Notes under the pieces: generated by a model | What the model was told of the DNA's origin: nothing | Databases searched by the model: none | The model's input: only the letters and a program-made list of their open reading frames with translations | DNA from: Carnobacterium_A sp047553015 | GTDB lineage: Bacteria; Bacillota; Bacilli; Lactobacillales; Carnobacteriaceae | DNA length: 64,000 bases | Reading direction: 5' to 3' | NCBI RefSeq assembly: GCF_047553015.1 | Contig: NZ_CP180212.1 | Coordinates: forward strand, 992,001-1,056,000 | In this document: positions 8,484 through 18,700 of the stretch, piece after piece | Position numbering within the stretch: position 1 is the stretch's first letter | Layout: each line of letters opens with the position of its first letter | Translations under genes and position numbers: made by a program

Positions 8484-8723
8484 ATGATATCTAAAGAACG
8501 AATAGAGCGAATCAATGTTTTAGCAAAAAAAGCTAAAAATGAAGGACTAAGCCTATCCGAGCAGTCAGAACAAAAGAAGCTAAGAGAAGCCTATTTAGCA
8601 GCCTTTAGAGGGGGCATGCGTAATCATATTGAAGGATTAAAAGTTGTTGATGAAAAGGGTACAGATGTAACACCAGACAAACTAAAACAAATTCAAAAAG
8701 AAAAAGGTTTACATGGTCGTTAA
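8484..8723 (+). CDS. DUF896 (YnzC-like) family protein
   Basis: The 79-residue protein matches the DUF896/UPF0291 family (B. subtilis YnzC), a small two-helix bundle without known biochemical function. The N-terminal half has the family pattern KERIERINVLAKKAKNEGLS, and RREAYLAAFRG-like sequence follows (here REAYLAAFRGGMRNHI). GAGGTG precedes ATG 8484. It is divergent from lexA across an SOS box, as in Bacillus, so it is likely DNA-damage inducible; this is inferred from position. Confidence 0.85.
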   Translation: MISKERIERINVLAKKAKNEGLSLSEQSEQKKLREAYLAAFRGGMRNHIEGLKVVDEKGTDVTPDKLKQIQKEKGLHGR

Positions 8724-8772
8724 CTTTAAAGAACCCATAAAAAACTTAATTTTTTAAAATAACGTTCAGACG

Positions 8773-8801
8773 TTGATTTGAACACTAAAAAACAGTAAAA
8801 T
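8773..8801 (+). promoter_or_regulatory. promoter of tkt
   Basis: -35 TTGATT (8773-8778) and -10 TAAAAT (8796-8801) with a 17-bp spacer, 31 bases before the tkt start. Confidence 0.65.
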
Positions 8802-8831
8802 AAGAGTAACACAATTGAGAGGATGATTTAA

Positions 8832-10826
8832 TTGTTTGACAATACAGACCAATTAGCAATTAATACGATTAGAACACTTAGCATGGATGGAGTTCAAAAA
8901 GCCAACTCTGGACACCCAGGATTACCAATGGGAGCAGCACCAATGGCTTATACACTTTGGGCAAAACATTTGAAAGTAAACCCTAAAAATTCAAAATGGG
9001 TAGATCGTGATCGTTTCGTTCTTTCTGCAGGACATGGCTCTATTATGCTTTATAGTTTATTGCACCTTGCGGGTTACGATGTTTCAATCGATGATTTGAA
9101 AAATTTTCGTCAATGGAATAGTAAAACTCCAGGACACCCGGAAGTACACTTCACAGATGGTGTAGAAGCAACAACAGGCCCCTTAGGCCAAGGAATAGCA
9201 AATGCAGTAGGAATGGCAATGGCAGAAACACATTTAGCAGCAACGTATAATAAAGAAGATTTAGCAATTGTCGACCATTACACATACGCATTGTGCGGAG
9301 ACGGTGATTTAATGGAAGGGGTTTCATCTGAAGCTGCTAGTTTAGCTGGTCATTTAAAACTAGATAAATTAATTATGTTATATGATTCAAATGATATTTC
9401 TTTAGATGGACCAACATCAAAAGCATTTACTGAAAATGTAGGACAACGATTTGAAGCTTATAATTGGCAACATATCTTAGTAAAAGATGGCAACGATATC
9501 GAAGAAATTAGTGCTGCAATTTCAGCTGCTAAAGCTGAAACAACAAAACCAACTCTTATCGAAGTAAAAACAATTATTGGTTTTGGTGCACCGAATGAAG
9601 GAACACATAAAGTTCATGGTGCTCCACTTGGCCCTGAAGGCATTGAAGCTGCTAAAAAAGCTTACGGATGGGAAGGAAAAGACTTCTTTGTCCCAGAAGA
9701 AGTAAGCGACCGCTTTGAAAAAGATATGGTTAAAAAAGGTGCGCATTCAGAAAAAGAGTGGAATGCATTATTTAGTGATTACCGTAAGGCTTATCCTGAA
9801 TTAGCTGAGCAATTTGAACAAGCTATGAACAATGAACTTCCAAAAAATTGGGACAGCGAGTTGCCAAGTTTTTCAGAAGGAGATTCCGCTTTAGCATCAC
9901 GAGTAACGAGCAGTCAAGTACTAAACGCTATTTCTAAGACGGTTCCTGCTTTCTGGGGTGGTTCTGCAGATTTATCTTCTTCAAATAACACAATGGTAGC
10001 TGGTGAAAAAGACTTCCAACCTGGTCAATATGAAGGAAGAAATATTTGGTACGGTGTACGTGAATTTGCTATGACAGCTGCAGCAAATGGAATTGCCCTG
10101 CATGGCGGTTCAAAAACTTATGTAGGAACATTCTTTGTCTTTACAGATTATTTGAGAGCAGCCATTCGTTTAGCAGCTATTTCTAATTTACCTGTAACCT
10201 ATGTATTTACACATGATTCTGTTGCAGTCGGAGAAGACGGACCAACCCACGAACCTGTTGAGCATCTATCAAGCTTACGCGGTATGCATAACTTGACTGT
10301 CTTGCGTCCAGCTGATGGAAATGAAGTTGTTGCTGCATGGAAGATTGCTATGACTTCAACAGATCATCCAACGATGCTAGTATTATCTCGTCAAAATTTA
10401 CCTGTTCTACCAAGAACAAGCGAATTAGCAAAAGAGTCTGTTGTTAAAGGTGCTTATGTCCTTTCACCACAAGATGGAGAAATTCCAGAGGGGATTTTAA
10501 TTGCGACTGGGTCTGAAGTTGCATTAGCAATGGACGCACAAAAAGCTCTTAAAGCAGCTGGAAAAGATGTTTCCGTTGTTTCTATGCCAAGTTTTGATTT
10601 ATTCGAAAAACAAGATGCTGCTTATAAAGAATCTGTTTTACCAACGGCTGTTCGTAAACGTGTATCTATTGAGATGGGTTCAAGTTTCGGCTGGGAACGT
10701 TATGTAGGATTAGATGGGGCAATGATTGCGATTGATAAATATGGTGCGAGTGCACCTGGTGATACAGTCATTAAAGAGTACGGATTTACAGTAGAAAATA
10801 TTGTTGAAAAATACACTACTCTATAA
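8832..10826 (+). CDS. tkt: transketolase
   Basis: The 664-residue thiamine-diphosphate enzyme moves two-carbon units between sugar phosphates in the non-oxidative pentose phosphate pathway. Seen are the transketolase start (ANSGHPGLPMGAAPMAY), the ThDP motif GDGDLMEG near residue 157 running to about 30 residues later at LYDSNDISLDG, and the second-domain segment DSVAVGEDGPTHEP near residue 465. Length is standard. The start is TTG, behind AGAGG with 10 bases of spacing. It has its own promoter and terminator, so it is a single-gene unit. Confidence 0.95.
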   Translation: MFDNTDQLAINTIRTLSMDGVQKANSGHPGLPMGAAPMAYTLWAKHLKVNPKNSKWVDRDRFVLSAGHGSIMLYSLLHLAGYDVSIDDLKNFRQWNSKTPGHPEVHFTDGVEATTGPLGQGIANAVGMAMAETHLAATYNKEDLAIVDHYTYALCGDGDLMEGVSSEAASLAGHLKLDKLIMLYDSNDISLDGPTSKAFTENVGQRFEAYNWQHILVKDGNDIEEISAAISAAKAETTKPTLIEVKTIIGFGAPNEGTHKVHGAPLGPEGIEAAKKAYGWEGKDFFVPEEVSDRFEKDMVKKGAHSEKEWNALFSDYRKAYPELAEQFEQAMNNELPKNWDSELPSFSEGDSALASRVTSSQVLNAISKTVPAFWGGSADLSSSNNTMVAGEKDFQPGQYEGRNIWYGVREFAMTAAANGIALHGGSKTYVGTFFVFTDYLRAAIRLAAISNLPVTYVFTHDSVAVGEDGPTHEPVEHLSSLRGMHNLTVLRPADGNEVVAAWKIAMTSTDHPTMLVLSRQNLPVLPRTSELAKESVVKGAYVLSPQDGEIPEGILIATGSEVALAMDAQKALKAAGKDVSVVSMPSFDLFEKQDAAYKESVLPTAVRKRVSIEMGSSFGWERYVGLDGAMIAIDKYGASAPGDTVIKEYGFTVENIVEKYTTL

Positions 10827-10846
10827 AATTAAACCCTTAATTTTTG

Positions 10847-10886
10847 ACTATGTAAATTGATTTTTTCGTCAATTTACATAGTTTTT
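10847..10886 (+). terminator. rho-independent terminator after tkt
   Basis: ACTATGTAAATTGA pairs perfectly with TCAATTTACATAGT around an 8-base loop and is followed by TTTT. It ends the transketolase transcript. Confidence 0.8.
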
Positions 10887-10971
10887 CTATTGAAAGCCGT
10901 TTGCCTATTTATTTTTAGTCTAAACTCTAGTACAATTAGTCAGTGAGAAAGTTTGAAAGGAGTGAATATAA

Positions 10972-11208
10972 ATGAATACAGGTTTAGCAATTCTCTTAAT
11001 AGTTGTTGCGTTAGTGGCTGGTTTAGCTGGTGGATTCTTCTTATCAAAAAAATATATGATGGATTATTTCAAAAAAAACCCACCTATTAATGAAGACACA
11101 TTGCGTATGTTAATGATGCAAATGGGCCAAAAACCGTCTGAAAAGAAAATCAGACAAATGATGGCTTCTATGAAAGTTCAAACAGAAAAACAAAATAAGA
11201 AAAAATAA
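10972..11208 (+). CDS. UPF0154 (YneF-like) small membrane protein
   Basis: The 78-residue protein has one N-terminal membrane segment (residues about 4-25, ending GGFFLSKKYM) and a basic cytoplasmic tail. The NPPINEDTLRMLMMQMGQKPSEKKI segment, split here as NPPINEDTLRM and MGQKPSEKKI, is the UPF0154 signature. The family has no settled function. AAAGGAG precedes ATG 10972. It sits after transketolase, as yneF does after tkt in Bacillus, but a terminator separates the two. Confidence 0.88.
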   Translation: MNTGLAILLIVVALVAGLAGGFFLSKKYMMDYFKKNPPINEDTLRMLMMQMGQKPSEKKIRQMMASMKVQTEKQNKKK

Positions 11209-11240
11209 GTAGTACATTAATCTACTCTTATAGTTAAATT

Positions 11241-11273
11241 ATGCGAGCAGGATTTTTCTGTTTGCATTTTTTT
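11241..11273 (+). terminator. rho-independent terminator after the YneF-like gene
   Basis: ATGCGAGCAG pairs with CTGTTTGCAT (two G-U pairs) around GATTTTT, followed by seven T. It isolates the YneF-like gene from the ABC exporter pair. Confidence 0.8.
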
Positions 11274-11310
11274 ATTACTATTCGCTAAAAAAAGGCAGGT
11301 GAATCAATTA

Positions 11311-13062
11311 ATGGATGTTTATAAAAAATTAAGTTGGTTTTTTAAACAAGAAAAAAAAGCTTACCTTACAGGGGTTAGTTTTTTAATATTCGTTGCTTTT
11401 CTACAATTATTGCCTCCTAAAATTTTAGGGACAGTTATTGATTTGATTAGGCAAGGGACATTGACTAAAGCTGCATTAATAAAGTGGCTGGTTATTCTAT
11501 TTGTCACAGCGATTACTCAATACATCTTTAGATATATATGGCGAATGAACATATGGGGAACTTCTGCCAAACTTGAGAGGATTTTACGAAAACGATTATT
11601 TGATCACTTTACAGCAATGGATGCAAGTTTTTTCCAGAAGTATCGTGTTGGAGATTTAATGGCCCATGCTACAAATGATTTAAATGCTATTCGAAATGTT
11701 GCGGGCGGCGGGATATTAACATTTGTTGATTCGATTATAACAGGTAGTATAACGATTATTGCTATGATGATAGTAGTTGACTGGCGTTTAACTTTGATTG
11801 CTTTGTTGCCCTTGCCATTTTTGGGAGTAGCTTCTCGTGTATTGGGCTCAAAACTTCACGAACGTTTCCGCAAGGCTCAAGCAGCCTTTTCACATATGAA
11901 CGACAAAACTCAAGAAAGTATTATGGGTATGAAAGTCATCAAAACATTTGGTCAAGAAGAAGAAAATAGCGAAGAATTTAAAAGTAAAACAGCACAAGTT
12001 GTTAGTGAGAATAGAAAAGTATATAAAATTGATTCTCTTTTCGATCCAGTTATGACACTAATTATTGGTGTTTCTTACATTCTAACAATTACACTAGGTG
12101 GGTATATGGTTATGACAACTATTATTACTATTGGTGATTTTGTAACGTTTATTAACTATATCGCTATGCTTGTTTGGCCAATGTTTGCTATTGGGCGTTT
12201 ATTTAACATCTTAGAACGAGGCAGTGCAAGTTACGATCGTATCGAAAAAATTTTAAAAGAAGAAACAAAAATTATTGAAGATTCTCAAGCACTTGATACA
12301 GCAATCACAGGTGATATTGATTATAGTATTGAACGATTTTGTTATCCTAAAACAACGACTATGGTGTTAAATAATGTCCATTTTAAGTTGGAAAAAGGTC
12401 AAACTCTAGGTGTAGTGGGTAAAACTGGTTCAGGTAAGACAACTCTCTTCAAACTACTTTTAAGAGAGTATGATCGCTATAAAGGAAAGATAACTTACGG
12501 AAATCAAGACATTAGAGACTATTCACTAGATGCCTTATTGCAACATATTGGTTATGTTCCTCAAGACCAATTTCTATTTTCAACAACAATAAAAGAAAAC
12601 ATTCGCTTTGCGAGTCAGGACTACGACCAGTCGATGATTGAACATGTTGCAAAGTTGACGGCTATTCATGAAGATATTCTACAGATGGAAGATGGATACG
12701 ATACCCTAGTTGGTGAGCGTGGCGTGTCTTTATCTGGAGGGCAAAAACAGCGATTGGCAATTGCAAGAGCATTGATTATTAATCCAGAATTATTAATTTT
12801 AGATGATGCTCTTTCAGCTGTTGATGCTAAAACAGAAGAATCAATTTTATCTGATTTGAAAAAAGAAAGATCAAAACAAACAACCATTATTGCTGCTCAT
12901 CGAATTAGTAGTGTTATGCATGCCGATGAGATTATTGTTATGGACAATGGAGAAATTTCAGAACGAGGCACCCATAGTGAATTACTAGCGATTAATGGCT
13001 GGTATAAAGAGATGCACGACAAGCAACAACTTGAAAGAAACACTAAAGGAGGGACAGACTAG
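11311..13062 (+). CDS. heterodimeric ABC exporter subunit, degenerate-Walker-B half
   Basis: The 583-residue half transporter has a six-helix membrane domain (residues about 1-310) and a C-terminal ATPase domain: Walker A GKTGSGKTT near 370, signature LSGGQ near 474, Walker B LLILDDALSAVD near 496. Asp replaces the catalytic Glu after Walker B, so this half supplies the degenerate ATP site, like LmrC, BmrC and TM287. It partners the next gene. Such pairs export drugs and other lipophilic compounds; the substrate here is unknown. Start: ATG 11311 is 9 bases after AGGTG; the earlier GTG 11299 lies in that ribosome binding site. Confidence 0.9.
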   Translation: MDVYKKLSWFFKQEKKAYLTGVSFLIFVAFLQLLPPKILGTVIDLIRQGTLTKAALIKWLVILFVTAITQYIFRYIWRMNIWGTSAKLERILRKRLFDHFTAMDASFFQKYRVGDLMAHATNDLNAIRNVAGGGILTFVDSIITGSITIIAMMIVVDWRLTLIALLPLPFLGVASRVLGSKLHERFRKAQAAFSHMNDKTQESIMGMKVIKTFGQEEENSEEFKSKTAQVVSENRKVYKIDSLFDPVMTLIIGVSYILTITLGGYMVMTTIITIGDFVTFINYIAMLVWPMFAIGRLFNILERGSASYDRIEKILKEETKIIEDSQALDTAITGDIDYSIERFCYPKTTTMVLNNVHFKLEKGQTLGVVGKTGSGKTTLFKLLLREYDRYKGKITYGNQDIRDYSLDALLQHIGYVPQDQFLFSTTIKENIRFASQDYDQSMIEHVAKLTAIHEDILQMEDGYDTLVGERGVSLSGGQKQRLAIARALIINPELLILDDALSAVDAKTEESILSDLKKERSKQTTIIAAHRISSVMHADEIIVMDNGEISERGTHSELLAINGWYKEMHDKQQLERNTKGGTD

Positions 13063-14846
13063 TGGAGCAAAAATCAAATTGGTCGCAGTCCATACCACTT
13101 AAACAGCAAATAAAAATTATCAAGCGTATTTTTTCTTTTGGATCTCCTTTTAAAAAGAAATTTTTTATTGGAATATTTTTTGGTATATTGCTTTCTGTAA
13201 CAAATGTTGTCTTACCTAGAATTATTCAAATCTTTATAGATGACTATTTAACAGCAGAAAGAGCAACAATTCAGATTATTGCTCTGTTTGCCTTAGCGTA
13301 TTTTGGTGTGACGATTATCAAAATTATTGTTTGGTATTTAAATCTCTATTTATTTAACTTAGCTTCTGAACAAACAGTTGAAAATATTCGAAATAAAGTT
13401 TTTGAAAAATTGCAAACTTTAGGAATGAGATTTTACGATCAAACACCGGCTGGTTCTATTGTTACTCGAGTGACAAATGATACTGAAACCATTAAAGAAT
13501 TTTGGGAAGTTTTTTTAACTGTTTTGCAAGGAATATTCGGTGTGCTAGCTTCATTTATAGCAATGGCTTTATTAGATATACAATTAACGCTGTGGATTAC
13601 GTTATTTATTCCCATATTATTGATTGTTATTTGGTATTACCAAAAATATAGTTCAGCTATTTATCGAAGTATGCGCGAGAAACTGAGTGTATTAAATACA
13701 AAATTAGCTGAGACAATTTCAGGAATGAGTATTGTTCAACAATTTCGCCAAGAAAAAAGAGTGCAAAAAGAATTCGACGAAACAAATACATCTTATTTCA
13801 CTTCTCGTTATGCTATGGTTAAAGCTAATGCACTTTTACTTGGTCCAGTTATTAACTTACTAGATGCATTAGCTTTAGTAGTTGTTTTAGGATATTTTGG
13901 ATACGATGCGTTAAATGGAGCAGTAGGAGTTGGTATTATTTATGCTTTTACTTCATATGTACAAAATTTCTTCAAACCAATGGTAAGAATGATGGACAGT
14001 TTGAGTATTTTCCAAGACGGAGTTGTTTCTAGTAATAGAGTTTTGACTATTTTAGACAACCAAGAATTAACCCCTCAACAAGATACGGATAGTCATGCAA
14101 CAATTAAAGAAGGTAAAATTGAATTTAAAGGAGTTAGTTTTTCTTATGATGGAAAAACCAACGTTTTGAACAATATCAGTTTTGTAGCTTATCCTGGAGA
14201 AACAGTTGCACTTGTAGGCCATACTGGGAGCGGTAAGAGTTCGATTATTAATGTTATGATGCGTTTTTATGAGTTTTTTGAAGGGGAGATTTTAATTGAT
14301 GATATTTCTATTAAAAAGTATCCAATAGAAGAACTAAGAAGCAAGATGGGATTAGTCTTACAAGATTCTTTCCTATTCTATGGAACAATTAAAGACAATA
14401 TCCGTTTGAAAAACACATCGATTACTGATCGACAAATAGAAGCAGCAGCGCAATTCGTTCAAGCGGATTCTTTTATTGAAGAACTACCAGATCAATATGA
14501 TTCACGAGTTATTGAAAGAGGAGCAAGTTATTCTAGTGGACAAAAACAATTAATTTCGTTTGCAAGCACTATTGTCACTGATCCAAAAATCTTAATCCTT
14601 GATGAAGCAACTGCAAATATTGATACTCAAACAGAGGCATTAATCCAAGAAGGTCTTGAAAAAATGAGAAAAGGACGAACGACATTAGCTATTGCCCATC
14701 GTCTTTCAACTATTCGTGATGCGAATATGATTCTTGTAATGGATCACGGTGAAATTATCGAGCGAGGCAATCATGATGATCTTGTTAGTCAAAAAGGCTC
14801 TTATTATGAAATGTATCACCTTCAAAATAGTGGCGTAGTAAATTAA
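13062..14846 (+). CDS. heterodimeric ABC exporter subunit, consensus-Walker-B half
   Basis: The 594-residue partner has a six-helix membrane domain and an ATPase domain with Walker A GHTGSGKSS near 386, Walker B ILILDEATANID near 512 with the catalytic Glu, and an altered signature YSSGQ near 489 in place of LSGGQ. With the upstream subunit this gives one working ATP site (this Walker A/B with the partner's LSGGQ) and one degenerate site, as in LmrCD and BmrCD. Its GTG start overlaps the upstream TAG stop by one base, with GGAGGG upstream, which suggests translational coupling and equal subunit supply. Confidence 0.9.
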   Translation: MEQKSNWSQSIPLKQQIKIIKRIFSFGSPFKKKFFIGIFFGILLSVTNVVLPRIIQIFIDDYLTAERATIQIIALFALAYFGVTIIKIIVWYLNLYLFNLASEQTVENIRNKVFEKLQTLGMRFYDQTPAGSIVTRVTNDTETIKEFWEVFLTVLQGIFGVLASFIAMALLDIQLTLWITLFIPILLIVIWYYQKYSSAIYRSMREKLSVLNTKLAETISGMSIVQQFRQEKRVQKEFDETNTSYFTSRYAMVKANALLLGPVINLLDALALVVVLGYFGYDALNGAVGVGIIYAFTSYVQNFFKPMVRMMDSLSIFQDGVVSSNRVLTILDNQELTPQQDTDSHATIKEGKIEFKGVSFSYDGKTNVLNNISFVAYPGETVALVGHTGSGKSSIINVMMRFYEFFEGEILIDDISIKKYPIEELRSKMGLVLQDSFLFYGTIKDNIRLKNTSITDRQIEAAAQFVQADSFIEELPDQYDSRVIERGASYSSGQKQLISFASTIVTDPKILILDEATANIDTQTEALIQEGLEKMRKGRTTLAIAHRLSTIRDANMILVMDHGEIIERGNHDDLVSQKGSYYEMYHLQNSGVVN

Positions 14847-14887
14847 AAAACGGTTCTTCTTATTTTGATAAGAAGAACCGTTTTTTA
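14843..14887. terminator. bidirectional terminator between the ABC pair and plsC
   Basis: AAAAAACGGTTCTTCTTAT pairs with ATAAGAAGAACCGTTTTTT around a short loop. A runs on one side and T runs on the other let it serve both the + strand ABC genes and the - strand acyltransferase. Confidence 0.9.
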
Positions 14888-14889
14888 AT

Positions 14890-15510
14890 TTATGAGGTTA
14901 TTTTGTATTCATAAGAAGGATCAATCTCATGATCCAACTGGTCAAAAGCTTGTTGAATTTCTACTTCAATCTCTTTTAATCTTTCTTTTGTTAATCTAGT
15001 CGTTTTATCGACTAGAATTGGATCTCCAAAACGAACGGTTACTCTTTTTCGTTTCAAAAGGTCTTTGAATGTTAATGGTCCTTGATAAACGGCGGGTATA
15101 ATTGGAACACCGCTTAATTTTGCAATGGTTGCTGCTCCACCTTTTAATTCTGAAGAATGTCTTGTACCAGTTGGGAAGATAACTAAATTCATTTTACCTT
15201 CTTTCAAAATTTTAACAGGCGTTTTTATTGCACTTGGTCCTGGATTTTTGCGATCGACTGGAAAAGCATTAGCGTGTCGAATGACCCAAGACAAAATAGG
15301 GTTTTTAAACAATTCTTTTTTTGCCATAAATGCAAATTCTTTTGGCTTAGCAGCTATCGCGAGATAAACCGGATCAATCCAAGTTCGATGAGGAGCGACT
15401 AATACAAATGAGCCTTTTGTAGGCAATTTTTCTCTATTTTGATAATGTGCGTTACCATTTAAAACTAATAATAAAAAACTAATAAAATTGCGTAATGCTC
15501 TAAAAAACAA
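14890..15510 (-). CDS. plsC: lysophospholipid acyltransferase (PlsC family)
   Basis: The 206-residue protein is a 1-acyl-sn-glycerol-3-phosphate acyltransferase, adding the second acyl chain to make phosphatidic acid at the membrane. It has the catalytic HRTWID motif (HX4D) near residue 42 and the substrate motif FPTGTRHS near residue 115 (usually FPEGTRS; Thr here replaces the usual Glu). An N-terminal hydrophobic segment (ALRNFISFLLLVL) would anchor it. The start is TTG with AAAGG about 10 bases upstream. Other PlsC paralogues may exist in the genome, so the symbol marks the family. Confidence 0.8.
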   Translation of the reverse strand: MFFRALRNFISFLLLVLNGNAHYQNREKLPTKGSFVLVAPHRTWIDPVYLAIAAKPKEFAFMAKKELFKNPILSWVIRHANAFPVDRKNPGPSAIKTPVKILKEGKMNLVIFPTGTRHSSELKGGAATIAKLSGVPIIPAVYQGPLTFKDLLKRKRVTVRFGDPILVDKTTRLTKERLKEIEVEIQQAFDQLDHEIDPSYEYKITS

Positions 15511-15783
15511 TCAATCTCAACCTTTCATAATAAAAAAACTATTCTACTGTAATAATGATATAATTATGTACGAGATAGTCTCTTTTAGCAAGCTTTTTTA
15601 GAAGCTAAAGGATGAAAATGTTGATAAAAAATTCTTTTTTTATCAAACTTCTTTTGGAATAGACAAGATTCTCTATCTTAAAAATGAAATAGTTTTCTTT
15701 TTGTTTGAGAATGACGTACAATGAAGAGATAGAAAAATTCGAGATGAAAATAGATAAAACGTATGAAAGTAGGGGAACATTGA
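15511..15783 (+). promoter_or_regulatory. AT-rich leader of the SNF2 gene with candidate promoter and hairpins
   Basis: An extended -10 box, TGA-TATAAT (15559-15564), would start a transcript of about 210 nt before the ATG. It would begin near CGAGATAGTCTC (15571-15582), a 12-mer also found in the rel leader. TTTAGC can pair with GCTAAA just downstream, and TTGATAAAAAA with the T-rich arm ending TATCAA (15621-15646). No open frame of note was seen. Confidence 0.35.
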
Positions 15784-18700
15784 ATGAAATGGAGTATTCC
15801 AGAACGAATTATTGATCAAGGAAGAAAATATGTTGCTGATAAACGAGTTCTTTCAATTAATTCAAACTTCGAAAAAAAAGTTTGGAATGCCGAAGTCATA
15901 GGAGAAGAAAGATACAGAATTGAACTGGATGGGACAACTAAAGAAGAAGATTTCTGTGAATGCGTGTATTGGAAAGAACATGGTTACTGTAAACATACCG
16001 TAGCTGTTGAACTGGAACTACGAGATAGAGGAATCAGTCGTATAATGACAAAGGAAAATGCTAAAGAAGTTGCTACAGATTCACCTAGTCCGGGTCAGGA
16101 ATTAACGGAATCTTTCACACGTATTTTTTTGAATGAACATAGGGAATCTCTTTCTACTTCAGGAAAAGAGCGCGTATTAGAACTAGAATATAAAATTGAA
16201 ATGAAACCTCTAAGCACTGCGCTTGTTCGTACAAAAAAAGAAGTTCTTGCACTTAGCATTCGTATTGGAGTAGAAAAATTATACATTATTAAGGATTTAC
16301 CGGCATTTTTTGAAAGTTACGTGGCACAAAGTGTGTTTGAACTCAAATCCAATCAACTGATTGATTTTAAACAAGTTCATTTAACCGAAGAAGACAAAGA
16401 AATTATGAATTTTCTTCAAAAACAATTTCATTCGAATCAATTAATAGTTGGTAATCAAAAAGAACCAGTTCTTTTAACTAATAATAAAAGGTATTTAATT
16501 TTAACGCCTGTCTTAGCAGAGATAACGCTGCAGATGTTACAAGAAAGTGGCAACCTCCAATTTATAAATGGGAAGGACAAATATAAAAAAGTCATCTTTA
16601 TAGAGAATCAGTTGCCAATTTCTTTTGAATTATTTCAAAAGAATAAATCAATTACCCTGGATATCTTGAATTTAGTGGATTTTTATTTAGAAGAGTATCA
16701 ATGGTTTATTTCTTCTAATGTTATTTTCCAGCCTTCTAAAGAACAACTGCGAGCTAGTAAGCCCTTGAGCAGTTTTCTAGAACGTCATGATGGGAATGAT
16801 ATTGAAATTAAACCTGAAGATATGCCTGATTTTACAGCTTATGTAATGCCGATACTGACTAAAATAGGTGAAGTAAGTGTTGATGAAGAACTTAAAAATT
16901 CTTTTATCCAAGAACCATTGAAAACAACAATTTATTTTAAATACGATAAAGATACAGTTCATGCAACGGTTGAATTTAACTACAAGCAAATGGTTTTATC
17001 TACAAATAGTGAAGAAAATCATCTGCCAGATCTTGGCGTGCAAATTATTCGTGACAGTCAACAAGAAATGAATGTATTGAATCGATTAAAAGAATTCGAT
17101 TATCACCGGACTGAAAAAACATATGCAAAAAGAATGGTGAGAGATGATGATTTTTATGCATTATTTACTAAAGAAATTCCAACCTTAGAGCTAGACGCAA
17201 CCGTTTATGTGGATGATTTATTGGATAGCATGTTTTTAGATCAAATTGATCCAGAAACGAATATCGATGTTCAAAATGATGGTTCGCTATTAGATATTCG
17301 TTTTGATATTGGGGGCATTACGCCTGAAGAAATTGATAGCGTGCTTAAAAGTTTAATTGAAAAAAAATCGTTTCATAAATTAGAAAACGGAACATTAATT
17401 GATTTAGAAACAGAAAACTTCAGACAAATTAGTGATGTTCTTACTGAATTGCGTGTATCGAAAAGTTTCCAAAATGGCAAAATCAGTTTGCCTAGTTACC
17501 GTGGACTAGAATTACACGAAAAATTTGGCTTAGAAGAAAAGAATAAGCAACAACTGTCCAGAAAATTTCAAAATTTGATAGAAGATCTTAATTTTCCTGA
17601 TCAATTCGAAGCCGACTTGCCAAAAAATCTTCATGCTGATTTAAGACCTTATCAAGTAGTTGGATTTAAGTGGCTTAAGATGCTTTCAAAATATGGCTTT
17701 GGGGGTATTCTTGCTGATGATATGGGGTTAGGGAAAACAATTCAAGTAATTACCTATATTTTATCTGAAATCCAAGAGAAAAAAGAAAACAATCCTTTTC
17801 TCATTGTTGCGCCAGCCTCACTGATTTATAACTGGAATCATGAGTTAATAAAATTTGCTCCTTCAATTGAGAATTTTGTTGTAGCAGGTACCGCTGAGGA
17901 AAGAATGGCTATCATTCAATCTGCAAAAAGCAATCAAGTTTTAATTACTTCTTATCCAAGTTTTAGACAAGATGCAGATGTTTATAAAAAACAAGAGTTT
18001 AGTTTACTTGTACTCGATGAGTCACAAATGGTGAAAAATTATCATACAAAAACAGCTCAAGCATTGAGAGGTTTAAATATTAAAAAAAGATTTGCCTTAA
18101 GTGGAACACCGATAGAGAATAAAATAGAAGAGTTATGGGCTGTTTTCCAACTGATTATGCCCGGGTTTTTCCCGTCTGTTAAACAGTTTAAAACACTGCC
18201 TTATGAGCAGGTCTCTAAAATGATTCGCCCATTTGTACTACGAAGACTTAAAAAAGACGTCTTGAAGGAATTGCCAGATAAAATTGAAACCAATCTTTAT
18301 AGTTCAATGACAAAAGAGCAAAAAACAGTCTATCTTGCTTATTTGCAAAGGATACAAGAGAGTGTTCAGAAAATGTCAGGTGATGATTTCAGAAAGAACA
18401 GAATTGAAATATTGTCAGGCCTAACTAGATTGCGTCAAATTTGTTGTGATCCTCGTTTATTCTTAGACGATTATCAAGGAGAATCAGGTAAATTAGAGCA
18501 ATTGAAAGAATTGTTGCAAACAGCAAAAGAAAGCAAAAAACGTGTATTAATTTTTTCTCAATTCACTTCAATGTTATCAATCATTGAAAGAGAGCTTGCT
18601 GAAGAAGGAATTGATACTTTCTACTTAAGCGGTCAAACAAAACCTAAAGATCGACTAGAAATGGTCAATCGTTTTAATGATGGAGAAAAAGAAATATTCC

